From assembly GCA_004295885.1 (NCBI GenBank), contig SEDG01000352.1, forward strand, positions 1-7,407: 7,407 nucleotides of DNA, in the 5' to 3' direction. The notes beneath the pieces are model-generated. The model was not told the origin of the DNA and ran no database searches. It was given only the letters and a program-made list of their open reading frames with translations. The stretch is from Pedobacter sp. (GTDB lineage Bacteria; Bacteroidota; Bacteroidia; Sphingobacteriales; Sphingobacteriaceae). The translations under genes were made by a program, and so were the position numbers. Below, piece by piece: positions 1 through 4,606 of the stretch (position 1 is its first letter; each line of letters begins with the position of its first letter).

Positions 1-118
1 CTGCATTATCAGGCAAGCCAACTACATAATATTTGGTGCCACTTACAATACTTACTTCGATAGTAATGGTTAAAGCGTCTACGCCATAAACGGCACTTCC
101 ATAGGTTTTTACAAGCAT
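1..118 (-). CDS. comM: YifB/ComM family Mg-chelatase-like AAA ATPase, N-terminal fragment
   Basis: The start codon is the CAT at 116-118 on the minus strand, and the gene runs off the left edge of the window, so only 39 codons are visible. The translation begins MLVKTYGSAVYGVDALTITI and continues through a VVGLPDNA segment. This is the conserved start of the YifB/ComM family, whose N-terminal domain resembles Lon S5-like folds and is followed by an Mg-chelatase-type AAA+ ATPase. The ATPase part is outside the window. In naturally competent bacteria ComM is a DNA helicase promoting branch migration during recombination; its role in Bacteroidota is less clear. It lies downstream of ffh on the same strand, but a terminator and about 365 bp separate them, so it probably has its own promoter. 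A weak -7-like CAAAGCAA (134-141, plus-strand reading; minus TTGCTTTG) differs from TAnnTTTG at one position. Confidence 0.85.
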   Translation of the reverse strand, partial: MLVKTYGSAVYGVDALTITIEVSIVSGTKYYVVGLPDNA

Positions 119-239
119 AATTCTAAATGTATGCAAAGCAAAATGGATTTATAGATTCCTTTTTAAATTTGAAACCACAAGGAAAATTCTTTAATTATTA
201 CGGCGTGATTTTTCTTTTTTAGAAATAAACCTGGATAAA

Positions 240-266
240 CCGCAAAGACACTAAGAGCGCAAAGAG
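240..266. repeat. GCAAAGA-type intergenic repeat
   Basis: Two copies of CGCAAAGA (241-248 and 258-265) lie 17 bp apart around a CACTAAGAG core. Strings of the form CGCAAAGACGCAAAG are, from memory, scattered between genes in many Bacteroidota genomes. Only this one copy is seen here; the dispersed nature is recalled, not shown by the window. Confidence 0.45.
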
Positions 267-303
267 ATTCTTCACTATTCAGTTTTATTCCTCAATCTAA
301 TGT

Positions 304-335
304 TTATCTGCATAATTTGCGTTTATCAGCGGGAC
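304..335 (+). repeat. Solo copy of the CTGCG/GCGGG intergenic repeat
   Basis: The block begins TTATCTGC and ends CAGCGGGAC. It aligns without gaps over 32 positions with the copy at 7065-7096, with 23 identities by hand count. A third copy lies at 6509-6538 in the opposite orientation. This copy has no GxxExxY gene next to it. Confidence 0.55.
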
Positions 336-365
336 TAACATTTTAAAGGTTTTTGGTATCGATAT

Positions 366-395
366 ACTTAGGTTTACTCAGGTATCTTAGGTGGT
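366..395. repeat. Degenerate decamer tandem repeat
   Basis: Three consecutive ten-base units, ACTTAGGTTT, ACTCAGGTAT and CTTAGGTGGT, share the core CT(T/C)AGGT. They sit just beyond the ffh terminator. No function is evident. Similar CTTAGGT runs are, from memory, common between Bacteroidota genes. Confidence 0.4.
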
Positions 396-405
396 AAACG
401 CCCAT

Positions 406-435
406 AAAAAATCCCGAAGCTTTAGCAACGGGATT
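406..435 (-). terminator. Intrinsic terminator of ffh
   Basis: Read on the minus strand, AATCCCG (435-429) and CGGGATT (416-410) form a GC-rich stem around a 12-base loop, followed directly by a short T tract (plus-strand A run at 406-411). It lies about 50 bp past the ffh stop codon and would end ffh transcription before the YifB gene. Confidence 0.8.
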
Positions 436-446
436 CATATATTTCG

Positions 447-474
447 CTTTAGACTTTAGACTTTCAGCTTTTAT
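447..474. repeat. Heptamer tandem repeat after ffh
   Basis: Four consecutive seven-base units are seen on the plus strand: CTTTAGA, CTTTAGA, CTTTCAG and CTTTTAT. The tract fills most of the gap between the ffh stop codon and its terminator. It resembles short tandemly repeated heptamers (STRR-like) found between bacterial genes. A similar period-7 tract lies beyond the other end of ffh at 1709-1729, with a different unit. Confidence 0.5.
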
Positions 475-484
475 CTTCCTAAAT

Positions 485-1642
485 CTACATTCTACCTTGC
501 GGCATTTTAGGCATATTTTTCATCATTTTTGCAGCAGCTGCTGGATTTGAAAATTGCTTCATCACCTTACGCATATCTTCAAATTGCTTAATTAGCTTCA
601 TTAGATCTTTCATATTTCCCATCTTCTTGATTTGCTGAATTTGGTTATAGAAATCGTTGAAATCGAACTTATTCTTGCGAATTTTCTTCTGCAACTCGGC
701 TGCTTCCTTCTCATCAAACTGCATTTGAGCTCGTTCAACCAAGGAAACAACATCACCCATACCTAAAATACGAGAAGCCATCCTGTCTGGATAGAATACA
801 TCAAGTGCTTCCATCTTTTCGCCAGTACCAATAAATTTGATTGGTTTGTTAACTACAGACTTAATAGATAAAGCAGCACCACCACGAGTATCACCATCCA
901 ATTTTGTTAAAACAACACCGGTGAAGTCTAAACGGTCATTAAATACTTTTGCTGTATTTACCGCGTCCTGACCGGTCATTGCATCTACTACGAATAAAAT
1001 CTCATGAGGTTTAGTTTGTGCCTTAACTTCAGAAATCTCGTTCATCAAGCTTTCGTCTATAGACAAACGACCAGCTGTATCTATAATGATTACGTTATTG
1101 TTATTCTTTTTACCTTCTGCAATACCTTCTAGGGCAATCGCAACAGGGTCTTTAGAAGTAGTGTTGGCATAAACCGGAACACCAATTTGTTCACCTAAAA
1201 TCTGTAATTGGTCAACAGCCGCAGGGCGATAAACATCACCAGCAACCATAATTGGCTTTTTACCCTTACTTTTTAGGTGTAAAGCCAGCTTACCCGTGAA
1301 AGTTGTTTTACCCGCACCGTTTAAACCAGCAATTAATATAACGGTTGGATTGTTCTTTAAATCAAGCTCAGTAACTTCCCCACCCATTAAAGCAGCCAAC
1401 TCATCATTCATGATTTTGGTTAGCAACTGACCTGGAGAAACAGCAGTAAGTACGTTTTGTCCTAAAGCTTTTTCTTTTACTTCGTCTGTAAAAGTTTTAG
1501 CTGTTTTATAATTTACGTCGGCATCCAATAAAGCTTTCCTAATCTCTTTCATCGTTTCAGCAACGTTAATTTCGCTGATACTTCCTTGCCCCTTTAAAAC
1601 TTTAAATGCCCTGTCTAGCTTATCCTGTAAATTCTCAAACAT
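485..1642 (-). CDS. ffh: Signal recognition particle GTPase Ffh with an internally deleted M domain
   Basis: Ffh is the protein part of the SRP. It binds signal sequences of nascent proteins and 4.5S RNA, and docks with FtsY for co-translational membrane targeting. The N domain is residues 1 to about 90. The G domain has GLNGAGKTT (106-114), the insertion-box DVYRP (136-140), DTAGR (188-192), TKLD (246-249) and GTGE (272-275). The M domain starts normally and reaches NMKDLM (343-348), then jumps to KLIKQFEDMRK (349 onward) and ends in a Met-rich tail. The usual section between these points, containing the IPG segment (finger loop side) and the RNA-binding GSR-R-IA-GSG motif, is absent. The protein is 385 residues against roughly 445 expected, so about 60 residues are missing, in frame. 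Without that motif it should not bind SRP RNA. The N-terminal ATG is supported by the family-typical MFENL start and a promoter just upstream. Confidence 0.95.
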   Translation of the reverse strand: MFENLQDKLDRAFKVLKGQGSISEINVAETMKEIRKALLDADVNYKTAKTFTDEVKEKALGQNVLTAVSPGQLLTKIMNDELAALMGGEVTELDLKNNPTVILIAGLNGAGKTTFTGKLALHLKSKGKKPIMVAGDVYRPAAVDQLQILGEQIGVPVYANTTSKDPVAIALEGIAEGKKNNNNVIIIDTAGRLSIDESLMNEISEVKAQTKPHEILFVVDAMTGQDAVNTAKVFNDRLDFTGVVLTKLDGDTRGGAALSIKSVVNKPIKFIGTGEKMEALDVFYPDRMASRILGMGDVVSLVERAQMQFDEKEAAELQKKIRKNKFDFNDFYNQIQQIKKMGNMKDLMKLIKQFEDMRKVMKQFSNPAAAAKMMKNMPKMPQGRM

Positions 1643-1664
1643 AATTTGTCTAATTCTTAAAGCG

Positions 1665-1672
1665 CAAAGATA
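1665..1672 (-). promoter_or_regulatory. ffh promoter, -7 element
   Basis: On the minus strand the bases read TATCTTTG, an exact match to the Bacteroidota sigma-ABfr -7 consensus TAnnTTTG. It ends 22 bases before the ffh ATG, giving a leader of roughly 15 bases. No good TTG -33 element is seen at the usual distance. Confidence 0.65.
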
Positions 1673-1708
1673 TTAATTTTTAAGGGAAAAGCCCATAAGA
1701 ACTTGGCA

Positions 1709-1729
1709 ACTGTAAACTCTAAACTGCGA
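1709..1729. repeat. Heptamer tandem repeat before ffh
   Basis: Three consecutive seven-base units are visible: ACTGTAA, ACTCTAA and ACTGCGA. The tract is short and imperfect. It shares the period of the tract at 447-474 but not its unit. Confidence 0.35.
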
Positions 1730-1737
1730 GCTTATTT

Positions 1738-1835
1738 TGGGCGTTTTAACACGCTTTCCGCTGTATCTTTTTGGCAATTCTTCAATAAGGGAATTTATCG
1801 AAAGCCAAAAAGGATGCCGCTTCAATCGTTAACGC
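1738..1835. repeat. REP-like imperfect inverted repeat (hairpin element)
   Basis: ATCTTTTTGGC (1765-1775) pairs with GCCAAAAAGGAT (1804-1815) with one bulged base around a 28-base loop. The outer ends also pair, GCGTT (1741-1745) with AACGC (1831-1835). Less regular complementarity lies between, for example the CCGCT and GCCGCTT segments. A block reading about TTTCCGCT-TATCTTTTTGGC followed by its inverse with AGGATGCCGCTTCAATC is familiar to me from intergenic regions of many Bacteroidota genomes. That recollection is not proof of dispersal. Confidence 0.55.
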
Positions 1836-1902
1836 AAAAACCTACCCAAAGCTCAACTATCGTAAATGACCCTTTAAATAATTATAAAGCCCTTTTTTTT
1901 TT

Positions 1903-1920
1903 TGTAACTCAAAAGTTACA
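1903..1920. promoter_or_regulatory. Perfect dyad upstream of the blaI operators
   Basis: TGTAACTCAAAAGTTACA is two perfect 7-base arms (TGTAACT and AGTTACA) around CAAA. It follows an 11-T run and ends five bases before the first TACTAAT operator. It could bind a regulator or fold as a small hairpin. Its arms contain TGTA/TACA, the core known for BlaI/MecI operators, so it may be a third, diverged repressor site. Confidence 0.4.
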
Positions 1921-1924
1921 TATC

Positions 1925-1940
1925 TACTAATCAATTAGTA
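1925..1940. promoter_or_regulatory. Putative BlaI operator 1
   Basis: TACTAATCAATTAGTA has perfect 7-base arms TACTAAT and ATTAGTA with a 2-base centre. It lies just upstream of the -33 element of the blaI promoter. BlaI-family repressors commonly bind dyads in their own promoter. The exact operator sequence for this protein is inferred from position and repetition. Confidence 0.6.
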
Positions 1941-1969
1941 TTGTTATTAATTAATTAGTATTACTTTTG
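1941..1969 (+). promoter_or_regulatory. Promoter of the blaI-M56 operon
   Basis: TTG at 1941-1943 and TACTTTTG at 1962-1969 match the Bacteroidota -33 (TTG) and -7 (TAnnTTTG) elements with 18 bases between them. The predicted transcript would start near 1976, leaving a leader of about 13 bases containing ACGGAG just before the blaI ATG. Confidence 0.65.
1945..1960. promoter_or_regulatory. Putative BlaI operator 2
   Basis: TATTAATTAATTAGTA repeats operator 1 with one change in the left arm. Its centre is exactly 20 bp from that of operator 1, about two helical turns, so two repressor dimers could sit on the same face of the DNA. It fills the spacer between the -33 and -7 elements, where bound repressor would block RNA polymerase. 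Confidence 0.6.
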
Positions 1970-1988
1970 ATTTATAATTTTTACGGAG

Positions 1989-2351
1989 ATGATAAAACTA
2001 GCAAAAAGAGAAGAACAAATCATGCAAGCATTTTGGGATGTAGATAAAGCATTTATCAGAGATATTATCCCGATGCTTCCTGAACCAAAACCGCATTATA
2101 ATAGCGTTGCAACTATGGTAAAAATCCTAGAAGAAAAAGGGTTTTTAGGGCATGATGTGGTTGGTAATATGTTTTGCTATTTCGCGAAAATTAGTAGAGA
2201 AGAATATCAAAAACACGCATTAAAAGATGTAGTAAGCCAATATTTTGATAATTCTTACCCACGGATGCTGGCCTTTTTTGCCAAGGAGCAAAATCTTTCT
2301 GAAGACGAATTAACAGAAATCGTAAACCTTATTAAAAATAAAAAGCCATGA
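1989..2351 (+). CDS. blaI: BlaI/MecI/CopY family transcriptional repressor
   Basis: This 120-residue protein has the length and pattern of BlaI/MecI repressors. The N-terminal winged-helix part (residues 1 to about 75) opens MIKLAKREEQIMQAFWDVDK, with the family-typical LP-PKP-YNSVATMVKILEEKGF segment around the recognition helix. The C-terminal part (about 80-120), with YFDNSY and a helical tail, would form the dimer interface. In the family the repressor sits on dyad operators and is inactivated when a partner membrane protease (BlaR1/MecR1, M56) senses its signal. Here the partner gene overlaps the stop codon by 4 nt (ATGA), so the two are translationally coupled. The start is fixed by an ACGGAG sequence 2 bases upstream and the promoter above. 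Self-repression is likely from the tandem dyads at 1925-1960. No beta-lactamase gene is in view, so the regulated targets are unknown. Confidence 0.92.
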   Translation: MIKLAKREEQIMQAFWDVDKAFIRDIIPMLPEPKPHYNSVATMVKILEEKGFLGHDVVGNMFCYFAKISREEYQKHALKDVVSQYFDNSYPRMLAFFAKEQNLSEDELTEIVNLIKNKKP

Positions 2352-3622
2352 TTTTCTATGCCTTAAACGTTGCGCTTATTTTATCGATTTCTTTCTTGTT
2401 TTATAAAATATTGCTGCAGAAAGAAACCTTCTTTCCATTAAACAGATTTGTTTTATTAGGTTGTTTATTTCTCTCGTTTAGCTTGCCATTAATTCCAGTA
2501 CCAGAACAACTTTCGTTTAGAAAAGCTAATACAGAAATATCGATTTTTGAGCCAAAAACTACTGTTCAGGCACAAGTTGTAAATCCATCAAAAGCACAAC
2601 CAGCTCAACAGTCCCCTGCTCAAGGAAGTGTTACAACAGAATCTTTCTTTAAGGATGTATCTTTATTAGATGTAGTTTTCTGGGCATATTGGCTTGGCGT
2701 AGTTGTATTTGGCATCAACTTTCTGTTTCAACTTTGCATCTTATTGTACAAAAGTTATTCAAGACCATTTATTCAGGATGGAAGATTTAGAATTGTTGAA
2801 CTCTCTGGTGAGCAGGCGCCATGCTCATTCGCCAAAAACATCTTTATCAACCCAGAAAAATACGATTGGGATACTTATCAGCAAATTATCCTCCACGAAA
2901 AAATCCATATTCAACAAGGGCATAGCTACGATATTATTTTAGCCGAATTGGCATTAATATTCCAATGGTTTAATCCCTTCGCTTGGTTTTACCGCAAAGC
3001 GATGGAAGATAACCTTGAATTTTTAACAGATAACGAATTGCTCTCACATTCTGATATCGAACCAACAAGTTATCAAATGAGTTTGGTAAAAGTTTCGGCT
3101 CCAAACTTTCCAGCAAGTTTAACTACAAATTACAATCAATCAATTCTTAAAAAAAGATTACTCATGATGAACTCAAAAAAATCAAATATTAACTCTACGT
3201 GGAAATATCTATGTATTGTACCCCTATTATTGGTATGCGTTTCTCTATTCAACGAGCCAGTTGCATTTGGAAAATCAGCAACGAAAACAACCAAAAGCGG
3301 CAATAAATTTATGCAAATTTCTAATAAAGGAACTTGGTTTGCAACCATAAAGAATGATAAAATTAGCATCCGTTTCGAAGACGAAGAAAGTAATAACAAC
3401 TACAGCAATAGCGAATTTTTATTAGCTGAATTTAAAAATTTACCAACCACAGAAAGGGGAACGTTTTCACTAACCAGAGATGCAGGAACCATTCAGTTTA
3501 CAGGAAAATTTGATGGTAACGCAGGTATGGGCAACTACGAATTTAAAGTAGATGACAGCTTCTTTAATTTCCTCGAAAAAGAAGGAGTAACCGCGAATAA
3601 AGAGCAGGTTTGGATAATTTGA
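2348..3622 (+). pseudogene. BlaR1/MecR1-like M56 metallopeptidase, 5' part of a broken gene
   Basis: The membrane sensor-protease partner of the BlaI repressor, 424 residues in this frame. Hydrophobic helices are visible near residues 3-20, 33-50, 107-133 and 285-305. The zinc site HEKIH is at 183-187 (HExxH), with E224 in NLEFLTDN a likely third ligand. The segment before the motif (APCSFAKNIFINPE) is typical of Bacteroidota M56 proteins. After the last helix a soluble region begins (about 310-424), with a beta-rich pattern. The frame ends at TGA 3620-3622 after EQVWII, but the next frame carries on immediately with sequence I regard as the C-terminal part of the same protein. In family members the text after an EQVW-like segment continues with further repeat units, so a small deletion here is more likely than a single-base slip, though I cannot exclude the latter. 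The protease domain is complete and may still function. Confidence 0.8.
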
Positions 3623-4140
3623 GCTTGCAAGATATTATTCCCTTAAAAGCATTAAGTGTAGATGCAGCATTTATAAAAGACATTAAAAGTTCTGGTTATA
3701 AAAATGTTACCGCCAACAAATTAATTACGCTAAAAGCGCAAGGTATAGATGGTGAATTTTTAAGAAATGCTAAAAATGCCAGTGATGTTAGCGACAAGGA
3801 AACTGCCTCTACCAAGCCTAAAACTGCTAAAGTTAACACCAGAACAGACCATAAAACCAGTGGAGAAGATGATGAAGACGAGGAATTAGGAATGGCAATT
3901 GCTAAAAAAGCAATGAATATTACTGCTGATTTTGTAAAAACGTTTACAGCTGCAGGGTTTAATTTTTCTGATGGAGAATTGTTGGCAATGAAATCTTTAG
4001 GCGTTACGCCAGAATATTGCAAAAGCTTTGAGAGCTTAGGTCTTGGTAAGCTTGGCTCAGAAGCTTTTATCTCTATGAAGGCTCTTGGATTAACTGCTGC
4101 AGATTATAACGAATATAAAAAGGGCAATCTATATCCATAA
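3601..4140 (+). pseudogene. C-terminal repeat part of the M56 metallopeptidase, out of frame
   Basis: This frame opens after a TAA at 3598-3600 and reads RAGLDNLSLQDIIPLKALSV onward to the TAA at 4138-4140. The first possible initiator inside it is TTG 3610. The protein is built of roughly 29-residue helical repeats, seen as LKALSVDAAFIKDIKSSGY, LKAQGIDGEFLRNAK, MKSLGVTPEYCKSFESLG and MKALGLTAADYNEYKKG. An acidic linker (GEDDEDEE) lies midway. Such repeats form the C-terminal tail of many Bacteroidota BlaR1-like M56 proteins, where they may serve as a sensing or interaction region. There is no ribosome binding site, signal peptide or promoter for separate expression. I therefore read it as the detached end of the preceding gene. 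A separately translated small protein started at TTG 3610 is possible but less likely. Confidence 0.7.
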
Positions 4141-4196
4141 TCTCCAACAGAAATTTAGTTTAAATCTTAAGCTTCTAAAACATTTTTTTAGTTGCG

Positions 4197-4215
4197 TAAG
4201 ACTTGTCATGTCTAA
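4197..4215. promoter_or_regulatory. Upstream TAAGAC...GTCTAA dyad
   Basis: TAAGAC (4197-4202) and GTCTAA (4210-4215) form an inverted pair with one mismatch around a 7-base centre. The same half-site recurs in the perfect dyad at 4267-4280, and the pair brackets the predicted promoter. This suggests a regulator site, but no binding protein is identified. Confidence 0.3.
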
Positions 4216-4217
4216 AA

Positions 4218-4244
4218 TTGCCCTTGTATCAAAATATATTTTTG
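4218..4244 (+). promoter_or_regulatory. Promoter of the DUF5916 gene
   Basis: TATTTTTG (4237-4244) matches TAnnTTTG. TTG at 4218-4220 is a possible -33 element with a slightly short spacer of 16 bases. Transcription would start near 4251, giving a leader of about 50 bases that contains the perfect dyad at 4267-4280. Confidence 0.5.
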
Positions 4245-4266
4245 TCGCGATGCAACATTTACCTTG

Positions 4267-4280
4267 TTAGACGTGTCTAA
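4267..4280. promoter_or_regulatory. Perfect TTAGAC-GT-GTCTAA dyad in the leader
   Basis: Two perfect 6-base arms surround GT, 20 bases before the ATG at 4301. The spacing is too tight for a good RNA hairpin, so a protein-binding site is the better reading. The half-site GTCTAA also occurs at 4210-4215. Confidence 0.4.
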
Positions 4281-4300
4281 TCTTTAATCAAAACAAACAA

Positions 4301-4606
4301 ATGAAATTTATTTTTACCAGCCTTGTACTGGCGCTGTGTATTACAAGCACTTTTGCTCAAAATGCACCCGCTAAAAAGAAAGTACAAGTACAGCGAACAA
4401 CCTCAAGCCCTAAAATAGATGGGATTTTAGACGATGCGGTTTGGAATGCCGCTCCAATTGCAACAGATTTTATAGAATTAAGGCCGGTGCCAGGACGCGT
4501 AGAAGCTAAGGAAGGCAGAACGGAAGTAAAATTTTTATATGATGATTATGCCATCTATATTTCTGCCAGAATGTATGATAAGCCAGATAGCGTTGTGCAC
4601 GAGTAA
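4301..4606 (+). pseudogene. CBM9-like/DUF5916 outer-membrane protein, 5' part of a broken gene
   Basis: The first 101 codons of a DUF5916-type protein. Residues 1-19 are a signal peptide with the cut expected at TFA|Q. The CBM9-like domain starts at PKIDGILDDAVW (37-48) and continues through TEVKFLYDDYAIYISARMYD. The start is the A-rich-leader ATG at 4301, preceded by AAACAAACAA as is common in Bacteroidota. The frame stops at TAA 4604-4606 right after DSVVHE. In full-length relatives this point is followed by LSKRD-type sequence and the rest of the CBM9-like domain. Here the next frame resumes about 80 residues further along the family alignment, from memory. This fragment would be exported but would lack most of its sugar-binding-like domain and the whole barrel. 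Confidence 0.8.

Larger units (their letters stand above)
119..484. other. Repeat-rich intergenic region between ffh and the YifB gene
   Basis: No convincing coding sequence is seen on either strand across these 366 bases. Instead there is a run of short repeat-like blocks: a GCAAAGA direct repeat (240-266), a CTGCG/GCGGG repeat (304-335), a degenerate decamer run (366-395), the ffh terminator (406-435) and a heptamer run (447-474). The part nearest the YifB start (119-180) is AT-rich and would hold that gene's promoter, but no clear match to the Bacteroidota consensus is visible there. Confidence 0.7.
1643..1988. other. Divergent intergenic region between ffh and blaI
   Basis: This 346 bp stretch carries the ffh promoter, a heptamer tract, a REP-like inverted repeat, an 11-T run (1893-1903), a perfect dyad and the blaI operator/promoter. 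A 75-codon frame (1703-1930, plus) crosses it, but its sequence is explained by the inverted repeat and the T run, so I do not call it a gene. Confidence 0.7.

Noticed and set aside
1703..1930. A 75-codon plus-strand open frame between ffh and blaI
   Set aside because: It overlaps the REP-like inverted repeat, the T run and a regulatory dyad, has no ribosome binding site and resembles no family; it is a chance frame.
3601..3622. Programmed -1 frameshift joining the two M56 frames
   Set aside because: The overlap has no standard X XXY YYZ slippery heptamer and no obvious downstream stimulator, and sequence appears to be missing at the join.
3136..4022. Antisense open frames across the M56 gene (3136-3399 and 3696-4022, minus)
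   Set aside because: They are opposite-strand shadows; the plus-strand frames carry the recognisable domains and repeats.
1989..4140. A beta-lactam resistance operon
   Set aside because: Repressor and M56 sensor are present, but no beta-lactamase or PBP gene is in view; this pair is widespread in Bacteroidota with other or unknown targets.
4175..4191. CTAAAA...TTTTAG hairpin as a terminator after the M56 gene
   Set aside because: The stem is six A/T-dominated pairs with a loop inside the T run; too weak to call.
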